Source of the DNA: Symbiodinium natans | Taxonomy: Eukaryota; Sar; Dinophyceae; Suessiales; Symbiodiniaceae | DNA: 64,000 nt | NCBI GenBank assembly: GCA_905221605.1 | Contig: CAJNDS010002610.1 | Coordinates: forward strand, 186,001 to 250,000 | Direction: 5' to 3' | Shown here: piece by piece, positions 40,501-52,500 of the stretch | Layout of the letters: each line of letters opens with the position of its first letter | Position numbering within the stretch: the stretch's first letter is position 1 | The notes under the pieces: model-generated | What the model saw: the letters and a program-made list of their open reading frames with translations, nothing else | Told to the model about the DNA's origin: nothing | The model's database searches: none | Made by a program: the position numbers and the translations under genes

Positions 40501-43500
40501 CCCTAAACCCTAAACCCTAAACCCTAAACCCTAAACCCTAAACCCTAAACCCTAAAACCCTAAACCCTAAACCCGAAACCCTAAACCCTAAACCCTGAAC
40601 CCTGAACCCTGAACCCTAGGTGAGAAACCCAGAGGCTGAACAGAGAGCTCAGAAAGCTTTGGGGGATGAGGGTCTACTTGAAGGTTCATGGTACTTACTA
40701 ACCAATTATAACTGTACTTATAACCCTACTTATAATACCCCTAAAGGGCCTTATAGGGGTTATCCCAAATATAAGTAGGGTTATAAGTACAGTTATAATT
40801 GGTTAGTATGTACCATGAACCTTCAAGTAGGGGTACTCGATTAGGCAAAGCAATGCTTCGGTACTTTTCCGCCAGGGTGCATCTACTGAGGTGTTCATGG
40901 CCCTAAACCCTAAACCCTAAACCGTAAACCCTAAACCGTAAACCCTAAACCCTAAACCCTAAAACCTAAACCCTAAACCCTAAACCCTAAACCCTAAACC
41001 CTAAACCCTAAAGCAAACCCTAAACGGGGCCAGTCTTGGGGTTTTGGGGTTTAGGGACCCTAAACCCCAAACCTGGTTCAGGAACCCTGAATCCTAAACC
41101 CGGTTTCGGGAACAAGCCTAAACCCTAAACCCTAAACCCGAAACCCTAAACCCTAAACCCTAAACCCTGAACCCCGAATCCGGTTCACCCGGTTTCGTAT
41201 AGGAGTCCAGACACGCTAAATCTCAAACCCTAAACGTGGTTGGCCCGGTTTCCCCAAACCCTGAACCCTGAACCCTGAACCCTGAACCCTGAACCCTGAA
41301 CCCTGAACGCCAAACCCTAAACCCGAAACCCTAAACCCTGTCTGGGGAATAAAGGAGTGCAGACACCCTAAACCCTAGAGCCTAGACCCTAGACCCTAGA
41401 CCCTAAACCTAGTTCATGGTTGGGATCGTATTAAAAGATTAAATGTATATTCCTTATTGGGCTTAAGTACCCTTAAAAATGCAAAATGTTACCCAACTAT
41501 GACAAAGAAAACCTGGCCGTGAACCCTAAACCTTGTGTCTAAGACCGAGGCGAACCCCCGGAGACCGGAGTAGATGAGGCCGCCTTCCCCAACGTCCTGG
41601 AGCTTAAAGGGTTGGAGTTTAGGGTTTAGGGCTGGGGTTTAGGGTTTGGGGCTAGGGTTTAGGGTCCCGGGTTGAGGTTTGCAGGGTTCTTGGGCTTTTT
41701 AAAAGGGCTCCAAAGCTTGCAAATGAGTGTTCACCCCAAAATGCCCCAAGTGCCCTAAGCCGGACCCTATAAACCTTAAACTTAGGGTTTAGGGCTTGGG
41801 GTTCAGGGTTTAGGGTCTAGGGCTTGGGGCTTGGAGCTTGGGGTTTGGGTCTTAGGGCTTAGGTGCTAAAACTTCAAAGCCCCTAAGCCCCTAAGCCCCT
41901 AAGCCTATAAGCCCAAAAAACTCGTCGGCCCCTGCTTAGAAGCTCTTTTGACTTCGTAAGTCTACTTAGTATACCCATGAGGCCCTCTTGCCACATACCC
42001 CACCTTACAAATCCTAAACCCTAAACCCTAAACCCCAAAGCCCAAACCCTAAACCCTAAACCCTAAACCCTAAACCCTAAACCCTAAACCCTAAACCCTA
42101 AACCCTAAACCCTAAACCCAAGTCCTCCTGCCGCCGCACGACCAACGCTGCCACTGAGTCCCCAAAGACCGTACCATCCGCGCCGGCGTCGAATGGCCGG
42201 ACCTGACTCCCCTAAACCCTAAACCCTAAACCCTAAACCGCCTAAACCCTAAACCCTAAACCCTAAACCGCCCCGGGCCCTAAGCCCCGAAATCCTGCAC
42301 ACCAAAGCCCAGGTACCTTCTTTTGTCAAACGTGACTGGCTGACCCGAAACCCTAAACCGGTAACCCTAAACCCTGAACCCTGAACCCTGAACCCTAACA
42401 CCCTAAACCCTAAACCCTAAACCCTAAACCGTAAACCCTAAACCCTAAACCCTAAACCCAAAACCCTAAACCCTAAACCCTAAACCCTGACCAGACAATT
42501 ATTTTGCTTCGAACATCCCCACCTTCAGGGAATTTCTGGGGTTGGGCACTCCAGGGAGCCTCTGAAATTTGGCATTTCAGGGAGTCTCTGGGGTTGGGCA
42601 CTCCAGGGAGTCTCTAGGTGTAGACCGGGCGAGGAGAAGAGTTCCGGGCGAGGAGAAGAGTTGAGTTTAGAATCTAACAACCCCACACCGAAGGAACCCT
42701 AAACCCTTTACCCGAAACCCGAAACCCTAAACCCTAACCCTAAACCCTGAACCCTGAACCCTAAACCCTGAACCCTGAACCCAAAACCCTAAACCCTAAA
42801 CCCTAAACCCTGAACCCTGAACCCTGAACCCTGAACCCTAAACCCTAAACCCTAAACCCTGAACCAAGCAAAAAGAACTCCCAGCCAAATGCACCCGAGG
42901 TCGACGCATACCCATCCTTGGAGCTGACGAGGCCATCGGAGTAGAGATACCTGAAAGGGTTCAGGATGCTTAGGGTTTAGGGTTTAGGGTTTAGGGTTTA
43001 GGGTTTAGGGGATTAGGGTTTAGGGCTTGGGGTGCATTTATACAACCCTGAAAAATCACGACTCCTAGGGTCTAAGATGGCTTTAGGATCCCCAGGTATG
43101 TGGGCCTCAAAAAGGGAGAATTCGTGCCTCTATTTCTGAGGATGGTTTTGGGATGCAAGGGTTTTTAGGGTTTTGGACCCCCTAAACCCTAAACTTTGGC
43201 CCTAAACCGTAAACCCTAAACCCTAAACCCTAAACCCTAAACCCTAAACCCTAAACCCTAAACCCTAAACCCTAAACCCTAAACCCTAAACCCTAAACCC
43301 AAACCCAAACCCCAAAACTTCCGAGGGTCCAGGGTTTTAGAGCTTAGTTAGACAGGCTTTCGGCCCTGGCCATACGGTAGGGGTTACGGTTTAGGGGTAG
43401 GGTTCAGAGTTTAGGATTTTAGAGTTTCGGGTTTCAGTTTGAAGGGACTGCAAACTCTGCGCCTGTCTTGCCTTACAGCCTGACCCCCTAGTAAACCTAA

Positions 43501-46500
43501 ACCCTACATGTGGAGTTGAAGATTGGGTGCTTAAGGCCACAACAGCCCACACAAGAAATGCAAACACCACCTACAACTTTGGAGGGATTTTGGGGACTCT
43601 TTGTAAAGATCCTGAAGATAGTATAAGGGCCGTATCAGGGGAAAAGGAGAACCTTAAGGGGTACAACCTTACCTAGGGGTACGAGTCTTAATCCCTTGAT
43701 CTAACGCCCGCAGCTCTGGCTTCGGGAATTTCCCTCACGACCCCCAAAGCGCGAAAGCCACAGAAGCTCGTGCAATCCTGGCCCCCATCTCCTCAACCTT
43801 TACACCCTAAACCCTAAACCCTACACCCTGAACCCTAAACCCTAAACCCTAACCCATAAACCCTAAACCCTAAACCCTAAAACCCTAAACCATCACCTGA
43901 CCCAGGTTGGCCATAGTAGAGAAAACGATCCGAAATAGACCATGTAGCAGACCCCCAGGAAGAGGATCCCAAGCAGCCCTAAACCCTAACCCCTGAACCC
44001 TCATCCGTTTGCAGCTCCGCCGCCCCAGGTTCGGAAAGGTTATCGAGGAGGCGCCAGCCACCGCCGCATCCTTGGCAAAGACTTTGGGGGTGGGAAGAGT
44101 CTTTCGTTTGGAGTCCGAAGCTACCCTAAACCCTAAACCCTAAGCCCTAAAGCGCTAAAGCACGAAACTCGACGTGGAGCCCAAAGCCGAAAACCCGGTG
44201 CTCGCACCTTGTGCACCTGAAGGGTGCACGAAGGCTTGTCAGGGAGCCCAATGCCCTCAATGGAAGAAGTAGAGGGGGGAGGAGAAAGTTGCGAAGGCTT
44301 CTTAGGGTTTAGGCTAGTAGTTAGAGTCCCTAAGCCCTAAACATTTAACCCTGGACCCTAAACCCTAAACCCTAAACACTAAACCCTAAACCCTAGAACC
44401 CTGAACCCTAAGAACAGGGGGCTGGCTAAGCTTCGGGGGAGGGGATTGCGCTTCGCGCTTCGTTGCTGGGCACCAGAGGGCCATGCTCGGGTTCGGGGCT
44501 TAGGGCTTAGGGCTCACGATCTCCGGGCTCAGGGTTTAGGGTCTAGGGTTTGGGGTTTAGGGTTTGGGGTTTAGGGTTTAGGGTTATGCTTTGTCTTGCA
44601 GTGTTTAGGGTTTCTAGGGCCTAAGTTGATCACCACGTCGTCACTCTCCTAATTGAAACCAAGCTCGCAAGTTTATGGGGCTTAGACTTCAGTAGGACCG
44701 ACCAAGGGTGTAGGGTAGGGCTTCGGGTTTGGGGTTTGGGGTTTAGGGTTTGGGGTTTAGGGTTTAGGATTTAGGGTTTAGGACTTAGTGGGGCATACGA
44801 AGTCTGGGGGATCTCTGGGTTCCCCGGCGCACTGCCCGGCAGACACGGCCGCAGCGGCCTGAGCCACGGCAACCAGCGCCGAGGAGCAGGCTGAGTTCAC
44901 CTTGGCTTGGGGTTTAGGGCTTCGGGTGTGGGGATTTGGGGTTTAGGGTTTAGGCTGAGTTCACCTTGGCTTGGGGACTATGTGTGGCGCGCTTCCCACC
45001 CTAATCCCTACGGTTTGAGGTTTGGGGTTTACGTTCGCGGGTTTAGGGTTTAGGGTTTAGGGTTTAGGGTTTAGGGTTTAGGATTTAGGGTTTAGGGTTT
45101 AGGGTTACATCGTTCCAGGGTTTGGTTTGGGGGTTTGGGGTTTAGGGCAAGTTTCTTGGAACCTTCGGTCTTCGCCCTTCAGCGCTTAGGGAGCAACCTG
45201 CCACGGATCATGCGGTTTAGGGTTTCGGGTTTAGGGTTTAGCGCTTCGGGTTAGGGTTTGGGGTTTCGGGGGTAGGGTGAATTTCAATTTCGGTCAGGGC
45301 TTTCGCTCGCGTTCCCAGTATACGTTTCAAGCTGTAGCGCTTCGGGGTTCCTATCTGATCAGCTGGGCACCAACAAGCGCGAAACCACGTAAACCCTGGA
45401 AACCCTATAGGCCCTATTGCCCTACACCAGCCCAGCCAGCCGCCCATAACCGTGGATCACTTGCTTTGGGGCCTCCGCTGCGCATCAATCGCAAAGACTG
45501 CTCCCCGTCCAGGGCTGGCCAAGTAAGGCGTATTTCCCAGCCACTGGCGGCTTGCTCAACCAAAATCAAAACCCTGGACTCCCAGGAAACCCTAAACCCT
45601 AAACCCTAAACCCATAAGGGGCAAGGGGGCATGTAACCCAGGTTCCCTAATACTCCCCACTACTCCCTAAGGCTCCCTAAGCTTCCGCATAATAGACCCT
45701 ACACCCTACAGGCGGGGTTCAGAGTAGAATCCCATGACTTATGGGGGATGGTCCCCTCAAACACGAAAACCCTTAAGCCCCCCACAAAAAAGACTTAAAC
45801 CCTAAACCCCTAAAATCCTTAACCCTGAAAACCTAAAGCCCTTAACCACTACAACCCCAAAACTGTCAGAAGAATGTTTGAACAAATCTCTGTTTACATG
45901 ACGCAAGGTTGCCGGCATCTTCAAAAGGACACCCCCGCCCTAACTCAAACATGAACAGGAACCACATATTTGTACTACATCTCAATCGCTAAACCCTCGT
46001 CCAACAACTTAAAGCCTAAACCCTCAACCCTCAACCCTAAACCCTAAACCCTAAACCCTAAACCCTAAACCCTACCCTAAACCCTCAACCCTAAACCCTA
46101 CGCCGCACGTACGCTGAGCACCGCCGCGTTCATGGAAGGCCCGGTAAAGTCCATCAGGTAGGACACGCGTGTTGCGATGTAGTCCTCCACAAGGGCCAAT
46201 GGACCCTTTTCGCCCTACTCATTTTTTTAGGGTTTCAGGGTTTCAGGGTTTAGGGTTTAGGGTTTAGGGTTTAGGGTTTAGGGTTTAGGGTTTAGGGTTT
46301 AGGGTTTAGGGGGGTTCAAGGGTTTGTGCGGTGCGGAGGCTGTTCTTTTGGGCGGTCCTACGTAGTACAAGCATTTATGAGCCGAAGAATGGTTGTGCTG
46401 GTATAGCGTGTTTCAGGTTTTGGTTTCAGGGTCTGGGCAGGGTTCAAGGGTTTTGGGGTTTAGAGGGTCTTTAGTCTTTCGGGTTTAGGGGTTGGGAAGG

Positions 46501-49500
46501 AAATAAGGGTTTCTAGACCCAAGATTAACCCAGGAATAACAAGGGTACCCTCTTTGATTTAAAAAGGGGCCTACGTGAACCTAAGCCCAATAAGGGCGTA
46601 GTCTTGGTCCTAGTACTGCTTAGGGTTTAGGAAGGGCTTAAGGGTTTATTGGTGAGGGCCCTTGCCTTCTCGTTGCCGATCTCGGTCAAGAAGATGTCTT
46701 GTGGGTTCATGGTGTCCTGGCACGGGGTTTAGGGTTTAGGCTTTAGGGCTTAGGGTCAGGGTTAAGGGAAACTACGGTGTTTTTCTGTACCAAAAAGAAC
46801 CTGGAACAAGAAGTGCATACTGAACACCAATGCATGGAAGCGCCCCACACAAGGCCTCTTCGGCCTGCACGAGGGCTACGATAGCACTTCAACCAGCGAA
46901 CCCTGATTCCAAACCTCAACACTGAACCCCGTAAAGCCACCAAACCCTGAAACCCTTGAAGCCCTAAAGCTAAGGGTTGAAGAAGGGTTTGGGGTTTGGG
47001 GCCCTAAACCCTAAACCCTAAACCCTAAACCCTAAACCCTAAACCCTAAACCCTAAACCCCTAAACCCTGAAGCCAGTGCTGAAAACACATCTACTACAC
47101 CGGGTCGGCCTTCAGGGGCTTACCATCCAGGTGGTGCACCATGTATCCTCGGTGTAGGGCTTTGGCATTGGGGTTTAGGGTTTAGGGTTTAGGGTTTAGG
47201 GTTTAGGGTTTAGGGTTTAGGGTTTAGGGTTTAGGGTTTAGGGTTTAAGGGTTAAGGGTTTAGGGTTTAAGGCCTCAGCTTGCGTTCGAGGGCTTAGGGT
47301 TTTTAGGTTACAAGCTTAGCCCATGAACCCCTAACCCATCAACGCCTGTGGAAGTCCCATAACCAGCCAAATGCTAACCCTAAACCCTGGACCCTCAGCC
47401 TGAATCCGCCAAGATCCTCAAGCCCTCAGAATCTGATCAAGCCAAAGTTGCACAAACGTCTCAACCCTTGTACCAGGTAAAGCCCTCACTTAACCTAAAG
47501 CCCCTACAGCCCCTCAAACCCATAGAAATCCCACGGCCCTCGCCAAACCGTAAAACTTAAACCCTGTAAAGCCCCGAGAATTTTGGGGGTTTAGGGTTTA
47601 GGGTTTAGGGTCTAGCGCCTAGGGTTCTGGGTCGCGAGTCAAAGACAAAGATCGGTGAGTTCCCAAGAATAAGGGTCACCCCTGTTGTACACCTTTAGGG
47701 TTTAGGGTTTAGGGCGAACCCCTCTTCAACAAGGGTCACCCTCTTTGTGCACCCAAATATCGTCGAATCCCTCCTACCACGTCCGTCGCCCGAAGGCTGT
47801 CTGCAGTGGTTTAGAGCCTAGGGCTTAGCATGGTTTAGGGTTTAGGGTGTTGCGTTTAAGCATGTCTGATCCCTATGAACCCTGATCCCTAACCCTAAAC
47901 CCTAAGCCCCGAACCCTGAACCCTGAACTCTTGCCGGACTGAAAGGCTTGGGAATTGGGGCTGCGATTGGGGTTTTTTTTAGGCTTCAGGGTCCTTTAGG
48001 GTTCCGGGTTCAGGGTTTAGGGTTCCGGGTTCAGGTGGTGGCAGAGCCAGGGCAGCCAGGGATTGCGACGATGTCATTATGTTTCTAAGACCTAAGGCCC
48101 CTGAAGCCCCTGAGGCCCCTGGGGCTTACCTAAGGCCCCCAAGGCCTCAGGCTTAAGGCCTAAGGCTAAGGCCTAGCGCCTAAGTTGAGTATGAGTCTAT
48201 GCCCGGCCCCATGCTACCAGACCACAGCGGCCACCAGCAGCCAGAAGTAAACTCAAAAGCATCAGGAAGCGCAGCCCACTCACGTCCTCCGTCGCCTGCG
48301 TGGCGGCCCTGCATCCTCAGAGTCCATGTCCGCGCCCTCCACATCACTGACCGCAAGAAGCAGCAACTGTTCAAGGATGAGTGGCGCACGAGTTCGAGGA
48401 GCTGCCGTTCCAACGCTTCGGGCTCAGGGGTTTAGGGCGCTTGCCGCAAGATTTGTAGGGTTTCAGGCTTCAGGCTTTCGGGCTTCTAACCTTCAAAGGA
48501 GGCTGGGGCTGTCAGAAAGGGATGGGGTCTCAGAAAGGTCCAAGCATGCGAAGAAAGCCCGAGCCCTAAAGCTTGAAGAAAGGGCAGTCAAGTGGCCGTC
48601 GATCCCTGCAGCGGCAAAGACGCCCACCACTGCATCTTGCAGTGAGTGCTTCGGCCTCTGTCGGCGAAAGTGGGACAGCTGCTTCGACTTTGGGCCCCCT
48701 GCTTGGAGGTGTAGGATTTGGGGTTTAAGGTTTAGGATTTAGGGTTTAGGGTCTATAGGGTGTAGGGCCATGATAACAGCACGTATAACCCACTTATAAG
48801 CCCCTTGAGTGCCCTAATATGGCTATAATTGGGGTATAAGTACAGTTACAAGTGGGATATAAACTACCATGAACCTCAGAGTACCGATAATTACCCATGA
48901 TACCTGCATTCAAGTGCAAAACCCAAACGGTACCAATATTCTGTTCAATCCTACGGAACATAAATCTAGGTCGTGTTCCCCGGCAACCCAAGGAAAAATA
49001 AACAACATTTTGTGCTTCAAGAGGTTGATCAGGGATGCTGAACCTCAACAAGCGGAATATTTAAGGGCACTACTGGGGACCCTAAACCCTAAACCCTAAA
49101 CCCTAAACCCTATATAAACCCTAAACCCTAAACCCTAAACCCTAAACCCTATACCCTAAACCCTAAACCCTAAACCCTAAACCCTAAACCCTAAACCCTA
49201 AACCCTAACCCTAAACCCTAAACCCAGCCCCAAAATCCCCAAAATCTCTAGAAGTCCGAGGAATGGGCGGCAGGGCCGCGTTCTCCAGGGCGGCCCAGGC
49301 CTCCTGGATGAAGACGCGGTGCCTTGGAGACGAGGGGTAGAAAGGGCTTGGGGTTTAGGGTTTGGGGTTTGATATTTAGGGTTTTTGGACTAGAAGTTCA
49401 TGGTTTTATGGTTTAGGGCTTGGGCAGTTTTGAGGATGTGGGGCTTTAGGGGTTGAGGGGTTGAGGACTTAAGTTTAGGGTCGTCTTTTGGGCTTTGGGA

Positions 49501-52500
49501 ATTGTGGGGTTTTAGGCCTTTAGAGTTTTAGTGGTTTAGGGTTTAGGATTCGGGGCTTTTCGCTCTCTAGGGCTTTAGGGGTTGAGGGCTTTGCGCCTGT
49601 TACTCTGTCACTCTGTCTGCCTACAGCTTCGTAGGAACGTCCCCGCGATTCGTAGGTAGCCCCTACCGAGCTCATACTGGTACTACAGTCAGGGTTAAGG
49701 GTTCTCAAAAGCATCACCTGAGGCAACTAGTCGACGCCGTCGAGAATCTTAAGCTGGCTGGTGGGAATGCAGATGGTTGTGCATGGCCCGGGTCATCAGC
49801 TTCAGATTCTTGGTCTTAAACCTAAACCCTAAACAACTGTACGTTCAAAGAACCTATCAACAAAGGCCACCTTTTGGCAGCCCCTAAAACCTAAACCCTA
49901 AACCCTAAACCCTAAACCCTGAACCCTAAACCCTAAACCCTAAACCCTCTTTCAAGCTCCAAGGATGCATGTCGAAAGTGAGTGGAAGAGGAGCTCGAAT
50001 TTGGGTTCCGGGCTACGGAGCTAAAGGCCCCCAGCCCCCCCACCCTACTCCCCTACTCCCCGCCACGAAAATTGAAGTTTAGGGTTTAGGGTTTAGGGTT
50101 TAGGGTTTAGGGTTTAGGGTTTAGGTTTTAGGGTTTCGGGTTTAGGGTTTGGGGTTTAGGGTTTAGGTCTTAGGGTAGCTTGCGGGATGAAAAAGGGATT
50201 GTCATAGGATCCGCTGCCAATGCCCGCCCCTCCCTCTGAGAACCCCCCCCAACTTCTCCATCCCAACCCCCAAGCTACTCTAAACCCTAAACCCTAAACC
50301 CTAAACCCGAAACCCGAAACCCGAAACCCGACTCATCAACTTTGAACTCCTGAGAGAGCCTCCGTTTTGGGGCCCTCGCTGTGGATCCATCATGGACGCC
50401 TCTCATGCGGAATGGAGGGAAGCCTAGGGTCTAAAAACCTAACACGTAAGCGGTTTAGATAGATGCATATGCTTTGAAACAAGCTTGCACGGCTTACGAA
50501 AAGCACTGGAGGACGACCAGGGCCTGAGGACCACGGGTGCACGGGACAAGGGACCGCAGACCAGAGCGCCGGAAGACCCGAGGACCAGCGGACCAAAGGA
50601 CCGACCAGAGGACCAAGTTACCCGAGCCACACCTCGTAAAGAAAAGCAGCCCGAGCCACACCTCTAAAACAAAAGAACCTGGGCGGAACTTAAACCCTAA
50701 AAAAAGGGAATAAGGGCCTGCTCTGGGTCCTAGACAAACCCTAAAAAAGCAGTATAAGCCCCAAGAAGACCTAGAAAATAGTGGTGTCAACCCCAAAAAA
50801 AATCCCAAAAGAGGAAGCCCCAAGACTGCATGGACCTAGGGATTAGGGATTCGGGATTAGGGTTACTTGGAGGTCCATGGTACTTGTTAGCCCACTCAGA
50901 CCTGTACGTAATAACCCGATTCGCACCACGTTAGGGACTGAAAGGCGTTTACAAGTGAGTCATAACTACAGTTAAAGTTGGGTTAGAAGCATTGTAAGTA
51001 CCTCGCAACTCCAAGAGGGTTCAGGGGTTAAGTAGTTCAGTAGTTTAGGGGCTTAGGGGTTTAGGGTTTGGGGTTTAGGGGCTTAGGGGTTCAGGGGCCA
51101 GGGAGCAGCTAGCAAACGCAGCCTCATGGCGACCGATGCCGAAGAAGACGTTGTCAAACCTGGGGTCTGGCAAAAATCGAGTGTCTGAGGGTTTAGGGTT
51201 TAGGGTTTAGGGGTTCAGGGGTTAAGGGTTTAAGGGTTTAGGGTTAGGGTGCTGAGGGATTAGGGTCTTGAGAGTTTAGGGGTTCAGGGCTTGGTTGAAG
51301 GGCTGAGGGCTGAGGGTTTGCGGGTTAAGGTTTACGGGGTTAAGGTTGACTGGTTGAGGGCTTTGTCGCAAATGCCCCAGCCCGAAACCCCAAAGGCTTA
51401 CGCCGTCTCGTTGCCAGCGAAGGGGCTTGTCGGCATCGTTGATCATGTATGCCGCGGGCCTCACTTTGCAGAAGGTGGAGTAGGAACGCGCGAGACTTTG
51501 GAGCTGTAGGGTTGGGTCTAGAGTTTAAAGCTTAGGGTTTAGGGTTTATAATCGCTTCCCCCTAATTCTAAACCCTAAGTTTAGATACTTTTGTTCCCGG
51601 ACTCTCCCGGCACCCAGCCCAATACTACACCTGTTTGAGAACTAAAAAGGGTTGAGGGCCTCCACCCTTGAGTTGCGCCATTAGGGTTTCAATTTGGGTT
51701 TAGGGCTTAAGGCTCAGGGGATTTTCCGGGTGTAGGGCTCAAGGCTCAGAGGTAAAGGGCTTAAGGCTCTCCCCTAACTTAACCCTAAACCCCAAACCCT
51801 ATGAGTCGCACTTTGGGCTTTGGGGTTAGGCTTCGGATTTCAGGTTTTAGGGTTTAGGTCCCCTCTAATTTTAAATAATCTTCCGGCCGAGGCGAATTTA
51901 AAAATTGCGGGGGGAGTATTAGGGGGAGGGGATTATGGTGTTGAGGGTTTAGGGTGTAGGGTTAGGGGTCCAGGTGTAGAGGGTTAGGGTGTACAGTGGT
52001 ACAGGGCTGCGGGTGCACGATTCTAAGTTGAGTGGTTCTCCTTTGTTTAGCCGTATATAGGGATACAGGCCGGTGGCCTCTGTATCTGTTACCCTTGTAC
52101 CTTAATATAGCCCCTAGATACCTTAATAAGAACCCCGAATATATGCCCTATTAAACAGAAACCCTGGTTAAAGAGACCACCAACCAATGTAAGACATAGG
52201 TGTCTTCAGTGCTAGGGAGTCACTTCATACAGTTTCCCAAGCACTTGCTGCTCTGCTCTTGAAGTCTCTGAGGGGTCTTAGACCCCAAAGCCCCGCACCC
52301 CGAACCGATAAAATTCGGAACCCAAAAATGCCAAACACCAAAACTTCTGAATCCAACACCCTATAAGCCCTGTGACCCCCAAGACTATAGCCAAACTCAC
52401 CCCAAAGAGCCCTACAAACCTCACAGGGTGACGTAATACCCTAATCGAATAACCTTTTAAACTTTAAACCCTAGAATCCCTAGAAGTCCCATAAACCCAA

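Noticed and set aside
43700-43790. KS exon with GTC|GTGAGG donor
   Set aside because: Splice context is good but none of its frames fits between the FPNLG and YLYSDG exons.
48180-48435. Gene on either strand in the KS intron
   Set aside because: Open frames exist on both strands with no motif and no fit to the PKS. A possible GTGAGT donor alone is not enough.
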